Positions 37,548 to 48,078 of a stretch of DNA of 49,455 bases are shown one piece after another. The notes under the pieces were generated by a model. The model saw only the letters and a program-made list of their open reading frames with translations. It did no database searches and was not told the DNA's origin. A program made the translations under genes and the position numbers. Numbering within the stretch: the stretch's first letter is position 1; every line of letters begins with the position of its first letter. This DNA is from Colwellia sp. (GTDB taxonomy: Bacteria > Pseudomonadota > Gammaproteobacteria > Enterobacterales > Alteromonadaceae): contig JAESPR010000017.1 of the NCBI GenBank assembly GCA_016765685.1, forward strand, positions 1 through 49,455. Direction: 5' to 3'.

Positions 37548-38006
37548 GTGGAATTAACTAGTCAAATTAATCAAATTTGGCCGATAGCGGCGTATTTTGT
37601 CATTTTAGTTGCTATGCTAATTTTTATGATGGTTTTATCCCATTTTCTGGGACCCAAAACTAAATCTCGCGCTAAAAACATTCCTTATGAGTCAGGCATT
37701 ATTTCTGTCGATAACAATAAAACCCGTTTTGGTAATCATTTCTTTTTGTATGCTATTTTCTTCGTTATTTTCGATTTAGAAATTATCTTTCTTTTTGCTT
37801 GGGTTATCGCTTTTGACGAAGTTGGTTGGCTTGGTTTTATTGAGGCCAGTATTTTCATTTTGGTTTTGCTAGCAGCACTGGTTTATTTAATTCGTGTTGG
37901 CGCGCTTGATCTTAAACATCGTCACCAAGGTGTACGAATACAACAGTTAAATCATGAGAACTTAAACCTCAGTAGCTTAAGTTTCAAAAACAAGGAACGA
38001 TTTTAA
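37548..38006 (+). CDS. nuoA: NADH-quinone oxidoreductase subunit A
   Basis: 152 residues with a GTG start, preceded by a G-rich stretch (GGGGGCG). Three membrane helices are visible. The conserved [26 protein letters not shown] and [15 protein letters not shown] carry the acidic residues near the quinone site. NuoA is a membrane-arm subunit of complex I at the junction with the peripheral arm. The C terminus is somewhat longer than in E. coli. The stop shares a base with the nuoB start. Confidence 0.95.
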   Translation: MELTSQINQIWPIAAYFVILVAMLIFMMVLSHFLGPKTKSRAKNIPYESGIISVDNNKTRFGNHFFLYAIFFVIFDLEIIFLFAWVIAFDEVGWLGFIEASIFILVLLAALVYLIRVGALDLKHRHQGVRIQQLNHENLNLSSLSFKNKERF

Positions 38007-38644
38007 TGGAGTGGTCATTAACTAAAGCGAAACTTGATGAGCAAATGAGCCAAGCTAAAGCGGTTTCTGAGCAAGAATTACAGCGTAGCGTTTTTATGGC
38101 CAAACTTGACGACATGGTTAACTGGGGGCGAAAAAATTCTATTTGGCCGTTCAACTTCGGTTTAAGTTGTTGTTATGTAGAAATGGCCACCTGTTTTACT
38201 TCGCGTCATGATATTGCCCGTTTTGGCGCCGAGGTTATACGTGCTACGCCAAGGCAAGCTGATTTGATGGTTATTTCGGGTACTTGTTTTCGTAAAATGG
38301 CACCGGTGATCCGGCATTTGTATGAACAATTATTAGAGCCGCGTTGGATTATTTCGATGGGATCTTGTGCTAACTCTGGCGGCATGTACGACATTTATTC
38401 AGTAGTGCAAGGGGTTGATAAATTCATTCCGGTTGATGTTTATGTACCCGGTTGCCCACCACGACCTGAGGCATTACTGGAAGGTTTATTATTATTACAA
38501 AATCAAATTCAGCACCAACCTCGGCCATTAAGCTGGGTAGTAGGAGAACAGTCTGTATCGCAAATAGCTAAACCTTCACTGCGTGATATTAAACATCAAA
38601 GTCGCATTCAAGTAACACACCTTGATTCGCCTGATTTATCATAA
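38006..38644 (+). CDS. nuoB: NADH-quinone oxidoreductase subunit B
   Basis: 212 residues. It holds the terminal N2 [4Fe-4S] cluster: the tandem cysteines in [11 protein letters not shown], one in ISGTCFRKM or [13 protein letters not shown], and one in [15 protein letters not shown]. These sites are all present. NuoB passes electrons to ubiquinone at the base of the peripheral arm. Helices after residue 180 are weakly conserved. nuoCD starts 32 bases downstream. Confidence 0.97.
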   Translation: MEWSLTKAKLDEQMSQAKAVSEQELQRSVFMAKLDDMVNWGRKNSIWPFNFGLSCCYVEMATCFTSRHDIARFGAEVIRATPRQADLMVISGTCFRKMAPVIRHLYEQLLEPRWIISMGSCANSGGMYDIYSVVQGVDKFIPVDVYVPGCPPRPEALLEGLLLLQNQIQHQPRPLSWVVGEQSVSQIAKPSLRDIKHQSRIQVTHLDSPDLS

Positions 38645-38676
38645 AGAGCCGTATTTATGAAAGGATGTATTGACTG

Positions 38677-40491
38677 ATGACTATTGCTAATATTGAGAAA
38701 ATTATTGATATGACCGCCAGTAAGGATTGGCGGCAAAGCACCGTAGTTAGCTTATTTGAAGAAATAACCGCACTAGTCCCTAATATTCAACTAACGCCGG
38801 TTAGCGCCGTTGAAAACATTGTTGATGATATACCGAGTTTTTGGCTTGATAAAAGCAGTATTTTAAAAGTGATGCAAGCGCTAAAACATGATTTATCAAG
38901 CCCCTTTGATATGTGCTTTGATTTATGTGCTATTGATGAAACCGAGCGTCAGCATAAGGCGAGTTATGTTAGCGACTTTACCCTTACTTACCATTTACGC
39001 TCTCACCAAAGAAACCAAGATATTCGCTTAAAAGTAGCTATTACTGCGGCTGACAAAAACATTGATAGTGTTTGTAGTATTTGGGTAAATGCCAATTGGT
39101 ATGAACGAGAAGTATGGGACATGTTCGGTATTAACTTTACCGGTCATCCTTATCTGTGCCGTATTCTAATGCCAAATACTTGGCAAGGTCACCCGCTGTT
39201 AAAAACTCATCCAGCTCGCGCCACTGAAATGGCACCCTTTACTTTACCACCCGATGAACAAGATAAAGAGCAGCAAGCGCTGAAATTTAACCCTGAGGCG
39301 TGGGGCATGAAACGCCAAAATAAACACAACGATTTTATGTTTTTAAACCTTGGCCCCAATCATCCCAGTGTTCACGGTGCTTTTCGTATTGTCTTGCAAA
39401 TGGATGGTGAAGAAATTGTTGATTGTGTGCCTGATATTGGTTATCACCATCGCGGCGCTGAAAAAATGGGTGAACGTCAATCTTGGCATAGTTATATTCC
39501 CTACACCGACCGTATAGACTACCTTGGTGGTGTGATGAATAACTTTCCTTACGTGATGGCGGTAGAAAAACTGGCGGGCATAACGGTACCCGATAGAGCC
39601 AAAGTTATTCGCATTATGACCGCAGAAATGTTTCGCATTTTATCGCACTTACTTTTTTACGGTACTTTTGCCCAAGATATCGGCGCGCTATCGCCTATTT
39701 TTTATATGTTTATCGACCGTGAAAAATTGTTTGCCATCATCGAAGCATTTACCGGCGCACGTATGCATCCAAGCTGGTTTCGCATCGGTGGTATTGCGCA
39801 AGACTTACCTCAAGGCTGGGAAAAACTAGTGAGAGACTATGTTAACTACTTACCTAAACGCCTTGATGAATATGAAAAAATGGTCATGCAAAATGCCTTA
39901 TTGAAAAAGCGCACTGTTGATGTTGGCGCTTATTCTAGCAAAGAAGCGTTGGAATGGGGCGTAACAGGGCCGGGTTTACGGGCGACGGGTTATGCGTGGG
40001 ATCTGCGCAAGCAGCGGCCTTACGGCGGTTATGATCAATTTGATTTTGAAGTACCACTGGGTCACAAAGGTGATTGTTATGACCGATGCCGCGTGCGTGT
40101 TGAAGAAATGCGTCAAAGCATTCGAATTATCGAACAATGTTTAAATAATATGCCTGAAGGACCTTATAAAGCTGAGCATCCTCAAACAACGCCACCTGAT
40201 AAGTCGCGCACAATGCAAGACATTGATACCTTAATTCCTCATTTTATTAATGTCACTTGGGGGCCTGTGATCCCCGTGGGGGAGGTGTCGATGTTTGTTG
40301 AAGCGACTAAAGGCATTATGGGTTACCACCTGATTAGTGACGGTAATACTATGAGTTATCGCACCCGAATTCGTACGCCAAGTTTCCCCCATTTACAAAT
40401 GTTGCCCTTAATCAGCAAAGGACAAATGGTGGCGGATTTAATTGCCACTTTAGGCAGTATTGATTACGTCATGGCGGATGTAGATAGGTAA
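38677..40491 (+). CDS. nuoC: NADH-quinone oxidoreductase fused subunit C/D
   Basis: 604 residues; NuoC (about 1-200) and NuoD (about 210-604) are one chain, as in E. coli and other gammaproteobacteria. NuoC shows [20 protein letters not shown]. NuoD starts around [20 protein letters not shown], with the quinone-site residues in that stretch and [11 protein letters not shown]. The chain ends [12 protein letters not shown], the standard NuoD C terminus. It couples quinone reduction to the membrane arm. Confidence 0.97.
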   Translation: MTIANIEKIIDMTASKDWRQSTVVSLFEEITALVPNIQLTPVSAVENIVDDIPSFWLDKSSILKVMQALKHDLSSPFDMCFDLCAIDETERQHKASYVSDFTLTYHLRSHQRNQDIRLKVAITAADKNIDSVCSIWVNANWYEREVWDMFGINFTGHPYLCRILMPNTWQGHPLLKTHPARATEMAPFTLPPDEQDKEQQALKFNPEAWGMKRQNKHNDFMFLNLGPNHPSVHGAFRIVLQMDGEEIVDCVPDIGYHHRGAEKMGERQSWHSYIPYTDRIDYLGGVMNNFPYVMAVEKLAGITVPDRAKVIRIMTAEMFRILSHLLFYGTFAQDIGALSPIFYMFIDREKLFAIIEAFTGARMHPSWFRIGGIAQDLPQGWEKLVRDYVNYLPKRLDEYEKMVMQNALLKKRTVDVGAYSSKEALEWGVTGPGLRATGYAWDLRKQRPYGGYDQFDFEVPLGHKGDCYDRCRVRVEEMRQSIRIIEQCLNNMPEGPYKAEHPQTTPPDKSRTMQDIDTLIPHFINVTWGPVIPVGEVSMFVEATKGIMGYHLISDGNTMSYRTRIRTPSFPHLQMLPLISKGQMVADLIATLGSIDYVMADVDR

Positions 40492-40548
40492 AAAAAGGTA
40501 GCTGAAGCTTTAGCCTCACACAACAGTGTTAATTTAAAAAAGGCACTC

Positions 40549-41112
40549 ATGAAAAGTAACGATTGTAGTTTAGAGCAGACCATACCTAGCATTATGGTAA
40601 CCGATGAAAAAATTGATTTTCGTCAGTACCTAAGCTCGGCTGAACTTACTGCTATTGAGCAGGAAGTGTCTATTATGGCAACCCGAGAAGCGGCAGGTAT
40701 TGAAGCATTGAAAGTTGTGCAGCAGCACCGTGGTTGGATCAGTGATGAGAGCTTGATTGCTATTGCGCAATGTTTACATATTTCTAGTGCGCAATTAGAA
40801 GGCGTGGCGACTTTTTATAATCTAATTTATCGACAAAAAGTAGGCCATTACGTTATTCATTTATGCGACAGTATTAGTTGTCATTTAACCGGTTATGATG
40901 AAATTCTTGAAATAATTAAGCAGCACCTATCTATTGATTACGGTCAAACCACGGTGGATGGGCAGTTTACTTTATTATCAAATGTTTGTTTAGGCAGTTG
41001 CGATAAATCGCCCGCGATGATGATCAATAGCACACATTATCACTCACTTACTGCTGAATCTGTTATCGCAATTTTAAATGGTTTAAGTCAAAACGTGGAG
41101 CAAGCGCCATGA
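40549..41112 (+). CDS. nuoE: NADH-quinone oxidoreductase subunit E
   Basis: 187 residues. The thioredoxin-like [2Fe-2S] N1a subunit with ligands C106, C111, C147 and C151. QLEGVATFYNLIYRQ is the conserved helix segment. The N-terminal 40 residues are more variable. It overlaps nuoF by 4 bases (ATGA). NuoE forms the NADH-oxidising module with NuoF and NuoG. Confidence 0.95.
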   Translation: MKSNDCSLEQTIPSIMVTDEKIDFRQYLSSAELTAIEQEVSIMATREAAGIEALKVVQQHRGWISDESLIAIAQCLHISSAQLEGVATFYNLIYRQKVGHYVIHLCDSISCHLTGYDEILEIIKQHLSIDYGQTTVDGQFTLLSNVCLGSCDKSPAMMINSTHYHSLTAESVIAILNGLSQNVEQAP

Positions 41113-42488
41113 TGGATAATAACTGGTTAGAAGCGGCACTAACTCAGGCGCTAACTAAGCCACTGACCCATTGGATTAACCTTGAACAACCACTTGATTT
41201 TAATAATTATATTAAAGCTGGTGGTTACATGGGTGCTATCAAGGCGCTAAAAGAATTCACGCCAAGAGAGGTGTTGACCATTGTTAGTGACTCAGGGTTA
41301 AAAGGTCGCGGTGGCGCTGGTTTTCCTACCGGTATGAAGTGGAGTTGCGTGCCAGCATTGCAAAAAAAATTACCGCTAAATCAAGACACTTCTACTCAAG
41401 AGAGTAGTTATTTGATCTGCAATGCGGATGAAATGGAACCGGGTACTTTTAAAGACCGTTATTTATTAGAAGGTGTGCCGCATCAGCTTATTGAAGCGAT
41501 GATTATTGCTAGTTATACCATCAGCGCCAATAAAGCCTATATTTTTTTACGCGGTGAATATGTTCTTGCCGCCAAACGCTTGCAACAAGCTATTGACCAA
41601 GCTTATAAAAATAACTGGTTAGGGGAAAATATTCAAGGTACGGACTACCAATTAGATTTATATCTTCATACCAGTGCGGGTCGTTACATATGTGGAGAAG
41701 AAACCGCATTAATCAATGCTTTAGAAGGAAAACGGGCTATCCCTAGAGCTAAACCGCCTTTTCCACAAGTCAGTGGTTTATTTGGTAAACCCACCGTAGT
41801 CAATAATGTTGAAACCTTAAGCAACTTACCGCACATTTTAAAACATGGCAGTGCCTGGTTTAAAAGTTTGTCGCCTGATAGTGATGCGGGCACTAAATTG
41901 TATGCCGCTTGTGGTCAGGTAAAAAATCCGGGTGTGTGGGAGTTGCCGATGGGAGTCACTATTCGAACTTTACTTTATGAGTATGCCGGCGGCATGAGTG
42001 ATGGCATGAAGCTAAAAGGTTTGTTACCTGGCGGCGCCTCGACTGATTTTTTAACTGAGCAGCACCTTGATACCCCTATGGATTTTGACTCAATCAGTAA
42101 AGCGGGCAGCCGTTTAGGTACCGGAGGTTTAATTGTTTTAGGTGATCAGCATTGTCCAGTGGCTATGGTACTAAATCTATTACGCTTTTTTGCTCAAGAG
42201 TCTTGCGGTTGGTGTACACCTTGTCGCGATGGTACGCCGTGGGTGGTCGAGATTTTAACCCGTATTGAACAAGGCAAAGCCAACCATGAAGATATCGCCC
42301 AATTGCATGAACTATGCGATTTTATGTGGTTAGGAAAAACCCACTGCGCGCTAGCACCGGGCGCTGTTGAGCCGCTAAAAAGCGCACTGCACTATTTTAA
42401 AGAAGATTTTGAACAGCATATTGAACAGGGTTGTTGTCCTTATGACAGCAGTTCAAGCGAGGGCAAGGAGGTTAGTCATGACGAATAA
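41109..42488 (+). CDS. nuoF: NADH-quinone oxidoreductase subunit F
   Basis: 459 residues. It binds NADH, FMN and the N3 [4Fe-4S] cluster. GLKGRGGAGFPTGMKW and CNADEMEPGTFKDRY form the flavin and nucleotide sites. C-terminal cysteines in ESCGWCTPCRDG and KTHCALAPGA bind N3. The start ATG overlaps the nuoE stop, and a second ATG follows directly. An unusual loop (KKLPLNQDTSTQESS) sits before the NAD motif. Its last 11 bases overlap nuoG. Confidence 0.97.
   Translation: MMDNNWLEAALTQALTKPLTHWINLEQPLDFNNYIKAGGYMGAIKALKEFTPREVLTIVSDSGLKGRGGAGFPTGMKWSCVPALQKKLPLNQDTSTQESSYLICNADEMEPGTFKDRYLLEGVPHQLIEAMIIASYTISANKAYIFLRGEYVLAAKRLQQAIDQAYKNNWLGENIQGTDYQLDLYLHTSAGRYICGEETALINALEGKRAIPRAKPPFPQVSGLFGKPTVVNNVETLSNLPHILKHGSAWFKSLSPDSDAGTKLYAACGQVKNPGVWELPMGVTIRTLLYEYAGGMSDGMKLKGLLPGGASTDFLTEQHLDTPMDFDSISKAGSRLGTGGLIVLGDQHCPVAMVLNLLRFFAQESCGWCTPCRDGTPWVVEILTRIEQGKANHEDIAQLHELCDFMWLGKTHCALAPGAVEPLKSALHYFKEDFEQHIEQGCCPYDSSSSEGKEVSHDE
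42465..42471 (+). promoter_or_regulatory. Strong ribosome binding site of nuoG
   Basis: AAGGAGG, six bases before the ATG at 42478, inside the end of nuoF. It decides the nuoG start against an upstream in-frame ATG at 42409. Confidence 0.8.
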
Positions 42489-45400
42489 GAATAAAGATAA
42501 TAATAAAAAAATCACCATTTACATTGATGATGTGCCTTATCAAGTCTCTGCGGATAATAATTTATTGGCGGGCGTATTATCGAATAAATTGAACTTACCC
42601 TATTTTTGTTGGCACCCTTCCATGGGTTCAGTAGGTGCTTGTCGTCAATGTGCCGTTACTCAATATAGGGATGAAAATGATACACGCGGCCGTATGGTAA
42701 TGTCATGTATGACGCAAGTGACAGAGGGCATGCGCATTGGTCTTAACGATAAATCTTCAGTAAAATTTCGCGAACAAGTTATTGCCGCCATGATGACAAA
42801 CCATCCTCACGATTGCCCTGTTTGCGCTGAAGGTGGTGAATGTCACTTACAAGATATGACGGTGATGACCGGCCACAGTGCTCGTCATTATCGCGGTGAA
42901 AAACGCACCTTTACCAATCAATACTTAGGTGAATTGGTTGGTCATGAAATGAATCGCTGCATTACTTGTTATCGTTGTGTACGTTTTTATAAAGACTATG
43001 CGGGCGGTAAAGACTTTGATGTTTTTGGCTCACGTAATCAGGTTTATTTTGGCAGGCAAAAAGAAGGGGTGTTAGAGAGCTCATTTAGCGGTAACTTAGT
43101 GGAAGTATGCCCAACAGGCGTGTTTACTAACAAGTTGTTTTCTGCGCATTATGCCCGTAAATGGGACTTGCAATCAGCCCCGTCGGTATGCGCTCATTGT
43201 TCCATCGGTTGTAATACTAGCATTGGTGAACGTTATGGCTCGGTTCGTCGGGTGATGAATCGTTATAATCATGATCTTAATGGTTATTTTTTATGTGATC
43301 GTGGTCGCTTTGGCATTGGCTTTGTCAATTCAAGCAACAGAATAAAAGCTATTAAAGGTATCAATAGCAAAGTTGGCGAGCCAACGATTGGTCTGTTCAA
43401 GGAGAAGAATTTTTCTACAGCCATGGCACAATACCGAGGTGAGAATTTCATTGGTATTGGCTCTGCTCGCGCTTCATTTGAAGCGAATCGTTTATTAAAA
43501 TATTTAGTGGGTAAAGAGAATTTTTCTTTAGGTTATAACAACCTAGAAATGCAATTAGCGTTACGGCATAAACAACTGCTAGCTCAATATCCACAGCAAA
43601 GTTTAGCGGGCATAGAAAATAGAGTGCAACATGGTAATGGCGAAAAAGAACATGATTTAGTCTTGATTATTGGTGAGGTAATTGAGCAAACTGCGCCACG
43701 TTTAGCATTAACCATTAGACAAGTATTAAGAAACGCAGCGTTAGATAAGGCCGATAGTATTGGCGTTAAACACTGGCAAGACTCAGCGGTGCGAACTTAT
43801 GCTGGAAATACCAGTACACCATTATTTTCATTACAAGCACAACCCAGTGAGTTTGATGATAATGCTAAGGGTGCTTTGGTGTTATCACCACAAAAAATAG
43901 TGAATTGTGTCTGTCGCTTAACACAAATGTTGCAAGATGACTTTGCCGTTAACGACACCGTGGTTTCACTGCGGGAGCAAGTAAACCCGGATGAACATCA
44001 TTCAACTATCAAAGGTTCAGGCAGTGAAAGTTCGGGTAATAAAAGAGCAGGAGTAAAAAGTGATAATCATGAAAATAAATTTTTTCTACTACTTGCCCGC
44101 GCTATATCACAAGCAAAAATGCCCTTAATTGTCACTGGCTTAACCTTGAAGTCTCCTGAACTATTGCTTGCCATTGACGAACTAATGGCTTGTTTGTCAC
44201 AAAAATCTCATGGTTTTTCACCGGAACTAACGGTTGTTGCACCTGAGTGTAATAGTGTCGGTAATCTGCATTTTCTTAGTGAACAGGCGCTGTCTATTGA
44301 GCAGGTGATCAAGCGTTGCACTGCTCAAAGCGAGTTATCAACCAGTGTAGTCATACTTGAGCAAGATCTTTCACAACTAAGCACAGCACAAAGACGACAA
44401 TTGCGTCAGCACTGTAAAACCATGATCGTGCTAGATCATACCAATAACGAATTAACACAAGTTGCTGATGTAGTATTACCCGTCGCGGCTGTCAGTGAAA
44501 GTAGTGGTCACTTTGTTAATTTTCAAGGGCGATTACAGCGCTTTTCTTCGGTGCATATTGCCGTTAAACCTATTATGGAAAATTGGCATTGGCTCAGTCT
44601 ATTAGCAACACACCTTTTCAATCACAAGGAAGTAAACTTCAATAGTTTAGTACAACTGCAGTCATTTTTTGCTAAACGTGGTGAGCCGTGGGCTTTACAA
44701 GTATTAACCTGCCAGAGCAAATCACAGCAACGCAGTAAAACTAATATGACAAATAAAAGTGTTGCTAGGCAAACTCATCGAGCCAGTGGTCGTACTGCAA
44801 TGACGGCGAATCAATCAGTGCATGAAGTGAAAACCTACCTTGACAACCATCATAATAACGATGGTTTAACTTATTCTATGGAAGGTGCTAATGCGAATAA
44901 GAGCAGTAACATGCCTTATAGTTGGTCACCGGCATGGAATTCAAACCAGTCTATTTTTCAACACCAGCAAGAGGTTAATGGTGAGCTGATTAATGCCACT
45001 AATGAAAATTTGCTCAATCTAACGTTATCAGTTTTTTTCGATGAGTCGCCACAAGTAAGTGTCACCGACAAACTAGCGCAACTTTGGCCGGTATCTTCAG
45101 TAAAAACAGCGAGTGAATTAATACTGATTCAAAATTCACCTTGGTTTTTAGCTGATCAACAAACTAGGCGTTTACCTGAATTTATACTGATGTTTACTGG
45201 CAATACGGTGTCAATTGCTACTGATTTTGCCAAACAAAACAATATTCAAAGTTCAGATGTTTTAAAGCTAAATATTGATGAACAAATCATGTTGGCTAAA
45301 GTGAAGATAAATAAAAAACAGCCAGGTAACATCATCTTAGTTAGCTTGTTTGATTTACCGTTATCAAGAAATAATTTTTCACTTGCGGCACAAAACATTA

Positions 45401-45579
45401 GCATTGCAACCAGTGATGAAGTAGCTGAATTTGAGCAAACCGAGTTAGCTATAAAACAAGCCGCTCAACAAGAAAAATCGGCTATTTTGGCAAGATTGAA
45501 AAAACAAGATCAAACTATTCCTATTACGTTCTTTGATGATGTTAATGAGCCAAAAACTAAGGGAGCAGAACATGGCTGA
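42478..45579 (+). CDS. nuoG: NADH-quinone oxidoreductase subunit G
   Basis: About 1033 residues, longer than E. coli NuoG (about 908). The N-terminal ferredoxin part binds [2Fe-2S] (FCWHPSMGSVGACRQC, SCMTQV). NHPHDCPVCAEGGECHLQD and CITCYRCVRF with VCPTG bind two [4Fe-4S] clusters. VCAHCSIGCNTS with LCDRGRFG supplies the extra N7 cluster seen in E. coli. The molybdopterin-like C-terminal part is divergent and has two hydrophilic insertions: near 505-530 (EHHSTIKGSGSESSGNKRA) and near 755-830, rich in Ser, Asn, Thr and His. No frameshift is seen. Its end overlaps nuoH by 8 bases. Confidence 0.95.
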   Translation: MTNKNKDNNKKITIYIDDVPYQVSADNNLLAGVLSNKLNLPYFCWHPSMGSVGACRQCAVTQYRDENDTRGRMVMSCMTQVTEGMRIGLNDKSSVKFREQVIAAMMTNHPHDCPVCAEGGECHLQDMTVMTGHSARHYRGEKRTFTNQYLGELVGHEMNRCITCYRCVRFYKDYAGGKDFDVFGSRNQVYFGRQKEGVLESSFSGNLVEVCPTGVFTNKLFSAHYARKWDLQSAPSVCAHCSIGCNTSIGERYGSVRRVMNRYNHDLNGYFLCDRGRFGIGFVNSSNRIKAIKGINSKVGEPTIGLFKEKNFSTAMAQYRGENFIGIGSARASFEANRLLKYLVGKENFSLGYNNLEMQLALRHKQLLAQYPQQSLAGIENRVQHGNGEKEHDLVLIIGEVIEQTAPRLALTIRQVLRNAALDKADSIGVKHWQDSAVRTYAGNTSTPLFSLQAQPSEFDDNAKGALVLSPQKIVNCVCRLTQMLQDDFAVNDTVVSLREQVNPDEHHSTIKGSGSESSGNKRAGVKSDNHENKFFLLLARAISQAKMPLIVTGLTLKSPELLLAIDELMACLSQKSHGFSPELTVVAPECNSVGNLHFLSEQALSIEQVIKRCTAQSELSTSVVILEQDLSQLSTAQRRQLRQHCKTMIVLDHTNNELTQVADVVLPVAAVSESSGHFVNFQGRLQRFSSVHIAVKPIMENWHWLSLLATHLFNHKEVNFNSLVQLQSFFAKRGEPWALQVLTCQSKSQQRSKTNMTNKSVARQTHRASGRTAMTANQSVHEVKTYLDNHHNNDGLTYSMEGANANKSSNMPYSWSPAWNSNQSIFQHQQEVNGELINATNENLLNLTLSVFFDESPQVSVTDKLAQLWPVSSVKTASELILIQNSPWFLADQQTRRLPEFILMFTGNTVSIATDFAKQNNIQSSDVLKLNIDEQIMLAKVKINKKQPGNIILVSLFDLPLSRNNFSLAAQNISIATSDEVAEFEQTELAIKQAAQQEKSAILARLKKQDQTIPITFFDDVNEPKTKGAEHG

Positions 45580-46546
45580 TATGGTGTTCAAACTTTTAGA
45601 AATAACGATTATCATTGCGCTACTTATTCCTATAGCCGCCATGCTAGTTTGGGTTGAGCGACGCATGATAGGTATTTGGCAAGACCGGCTTGGGCCTAAT
45701 CGCGTTGGTCCTTTTGGTATCTTGCAATCCCTCGCTGATTTACTGAAAATTCTCGGTAAAGAAGACTGGATCCCTCCCTTTAGTGATCGTGCCGTTTTTG
45801 TACTTGCGCCTGTTATTGGCGCAGTTTGTGTACTAATGAGTTTTGCCGTTATTCCTTTTTCGCCCACTATTGGAGTCTCTGACTTAAATATAGGCTTATT
45901 GTTTTTTCTCGCGATGACCTCTTTAGCCGTTTATAGCGTGGTGTTAGCGGGCTGGGCTTCAAATTCTAAATATGCCTTGCTTGGCAGTATGCGGGCGGCG
46001 GCGCAAACAGTCAGTTATGAAGTGTTTATGGGGCTATCAGTCATGGGCGTGGTGTTATTAAGTGGCAGTTTTAATTTGCGAGAAATTGTTATCGCACAAG
46101 AAAACGGCTGGTTTATTCAAACGCAGTTTTTTGGTTTTGTGATTTTTTTAATTGCCGGTATTGCTGAAAGTCACCGTTTGCCATTTGATTTACCCGAAGC
46201 TGAAACTGAGCTAACGGCAGGCTTTCACACTGAATATTCAGGTTTGAAATTTGCCTTGTTCTTTCTTGGTGAATATTTAAGTGTCACCCTTATTTCAGCG
46301 ATGTCGGTGGTATTGTTTTTTGGCGGTTGGTTGATGCCTGAGCCATTAGCGTCATGGTTGCCACCGCTGGCGTGGTTTATTCTAAAAATATCTTGTTTCA
46401 TACTTTTTTTCATTTTATTGCGAACTTCACTGCCACGGCCTCGTTTTGATCAACTGCTCAGTTTTGGCTGGAAATATATGCTGCCCTTAGCGCTGATTAA
46501 TTTATTAGCAACCGCCGCATTAAAATTAGGAGGCGTTTATGGTTGA
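45572..46546 (+). CDS. nuoH: NADH-quinone oxidoreductase subunit H
   Basis: 324 residues from the ATG at 45572, which has GGGAG upstream and begins the first helix directly. An in-frame ATG at 45533 would add a polar leader inside nuoG. The eight-helix membrane subunit lines the quinone chamber. Conserved segments are [56 protein letters not shown] and the C-terminal [20 protein letters not shown]. It overlaps nuoG and nuoI by 8 bases each. Confidence 0.97.
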   Translation: MADMVFKLLEITIIIALLIPIAAMLVWVERRMIGIWQDRLGPNRVGPFGILQSLADLLKILGKEDWIPPFSDRAVFVLAPVIGAVCVLMSFAVIPFSPTIGVSDLNIGLLFFLAMTSLAVYSVVLAGWASNSKYALLGSMRAAAQTVSYEVFMGLSVMGVVLLSGSFNLREIVIAQENGWFIQTQFFGFVIFLIAGIAESHRLPFDLPEAETELTAGFHTEYSGLKFALFFLGEYLSVTLISAMSVVLFFGGWLMPEPLASWLPPLAWFILKISCFILFFILLRTSLPRPRFDQLLSFGWKYMLPLALINLLATAALKLGGVYG

Positions 46547-47138
46547 TGCAAAGCATAAACACGCTCATCAAGAGAAAAAACAGAACACATTAATCATGGC
46601 GGCTGATATGGTTTTTAGCCAATTAAGAACTATGGCTTTAGTGCTTAAACACACCTTTACTAAAGCAGATACGGTTGAATACCCAGAGCAAAAACCCTAT
46701 TTAGCGCCTAGATACCGTGGTCGTATAGTACTCACCCGAGACCCTGACGGTGAAGAACGCTGTGTTGGCTGTAATTTATGCGCGGCGGCTTGTCCAGTTG
46801 ATTGTATCGCCTTACAGCAAACTATTGACGATGACGGGCGAAAGCGTGCTGACTTTTTTCGCATTAATTTTTCGCGTTGTATTCTTTGTGGTTTTTGTGA
46901 AGAAGCTTGCCCAACCTATGCCATTCAATTAACCCCAGATGTTGAGTTAGCTGAATATGATCGACAAAACCTAGTCTATGAAAAAGAGCACTTACTCATT
47001 AAAGGAGTTGGTAAATACCCTGATTATAGTTTTTATCGCCATAGTGGTATTGCCGTTGATATTAATGGTGAGCGCAAAGCTAAAGGTGATGCTCAACAAG
47101 AGAAACCACCCGTTAATATTAAGGGGCTAATGCCATGA
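46539..47138 (+). CDS. nuoI: NADH-quinone oxidoreductase subunit I
   Basis: 199 residues, carrying clusters N6a and N6b. The two ferredoxin motifs are [15 protein letters not shown] and [33 protein letters not shown] precedes the first. N-terminal extension and an extended charged C terminus are a little longer than in E. coli. It bridges the NADH module to NuoB. The nuoJ start overlaps its stop by 4 bases. Confidence 0.97.
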   Translation: MVDAKHKHAHQEKKQNTLIMAADMVFSQLRTMALVLKHTFTKADTVEYPEQKPYLAPRYRGRIVLTRDPDGEERCVGCNLCAAACPVDCIALQQTIDDDGRKRADFFRINFSRCILCGFCEEACPTYAIQLTPDVELAEYDRQNLVYEKEHLLIKGVGKYPDYSFYRHSGIAVDINGERKAKGDAQQEKPPVNIKGLMP

Positions 47139-47770
47139 ATACTAATTCTATAAGTACTGGCTCCATAAATACTGGCTCCATAAGTAATAGTTCAAATCAT
47201 TTAATGATGGGCTTAGATCCTTTGCAATTGATGTTTTATTTTTCTGCTGCCCTGGCTATTGTTGCCAGTTTGAAAGTGATTACCGGAAAAAATACCGTGC
47301 ATGCGTTACTTTATTTAGTAGTGTCATTGTTGGCAGTAGCGGTATGTTTTTATTTAATGGGCGCGCCATTTGCCGCTGGTTTAGAAGTCATTGTATATGC
47401 TGGTGCTATTTTGGTTTTGTTTGTCTTTGCTATTATGATGTTTGGCCTCGGCCGAGATGAAACCATCAATACGTCGCAATCTCACCCCTTTCAATTAAGC
47501 AATATCAGCCTTTGGTTGGGCCCAAGTCTCATTGCTATTTTACTACTGGCACAATTGATATTTGCCATTGATAACTCAGCAGTGCAAGAAAAACTAACAT
47601 CAAATATTATTGAGGCGAAACAAGTCGGTATATTACTTTATGGACCGTATTTACTGGCAGTAGAAATTGCTTCGTTTTTACTGCTTGCCGGCTTAGTTGC
47701 CGGCTATCATCTAGCTAAACCCGATGGCATTAGTTTAGATAAAAGGGAAGGAACAGGAGGGCAGCCATGA
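47135..47770 (+). CDS. nuoJ: NADH-quinone oxidoreductase subunit J
   Basis: 211 residues with five membrane helices. The core [20 protein letters not shown], then [22 protein letters not shown], is typical of NuoJ, including the pi-bulge helix. The first 27 residues are extra and come from a 15-base tandem repeat ([16 protein letters not shown]). Translation may start at the ATG at 47135, overlapping nuoI, or at an internal ATG near MMGLDPLQ. The usual family start aligns with the latter. It is a membrane-arm subunit. Confidence 0.94.
   Translation: MNTNSISTGSINTGSISNSSNHLMMGLDPLQLMFYFSAALAIVASLKVITGKNTVHALLYLVVSLLAVAVCFYLMGAPFAAGLEVIVYAGAILVLFVFAIMMFGLGRDETINTSQSHPFQLSNISLWLGPSLIAILLLAQLIFAIDNSAVQEKLTSNIIEAKQVGILLYGPYLLAVEIASFLLLAGLVAGYHLAKPDGISLDKREGTGGQP
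47150..47194 (+). repeat. 15-base tandem repeat at the 5' end of nuoJ
   Basis: Three units: 47150-47164 and 47165-47179 differ at one base (ATAAGTACTGGCTCC against ATAAATACTGGCTCC); 47180-47194 is a degenerate third copy. Since the unit is a multiple of three, changes in copy number would keep the frame. Confidence 0.75.
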
Positions 47771-48075
47771 GCGAAATTCCATTAACTCATGTGCTAATAC
47801 TGGCGAGCATTTTATTTTGTATTGGTTTTATCGGGGTTATCGTCCGCAAAAATACTTTGTTTATGTTAATGAGCTTAGAAATAATGCTAAATGCTGTTGG
47901 TGTGGCTTTTATTGGTGCTGGCAGTGCATGGCAACAAGCCGATGGTCAGGTAATGTTTATCCTTATTTTAACGCTAGCAGCAGCCGAGGTAGCGGTGGGT
48001 TTAGCTTTGTTAATTCAAATGCAGCGACGTTTTAAATCCCTCAATATTGACTTGCTTAGCAAGTTAAAGGGGTAA
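47767..48075 (+). CDS. nuoK: NADH-quinone oxidoreductase subunit K
   Basis: 102 residues with three membrane helices. [20 protein letters not shown] contains the conserved Glu of the proton path, and a second acidic site lies in [16 protein letters not shown]. The length matches the family. The ATG overlaps the nuoJ stop (ATGA), and nuoL starts 3 bases after its stop. A MrpC-like subunit next to the antiporter-like NuoL. Confidence 0.96.
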   Translation: MSEIPLTHVLILASILFCIGFIGVIVRKNTLFMLMSLEIMLNAVGVAFIGAGSAWQQADGQVMFILILTLAAAEVAVGLALLIQMQRRFKSLNIDLLSKLKG

Positions 48076-48078
48076 ACT

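Noticed and set aside
45445-45867. 140-residue antisense frame over nuoG-nuoH
   Set aside because: It lies opposite strongly conserved NuoH sequence and is explained as a shadow.
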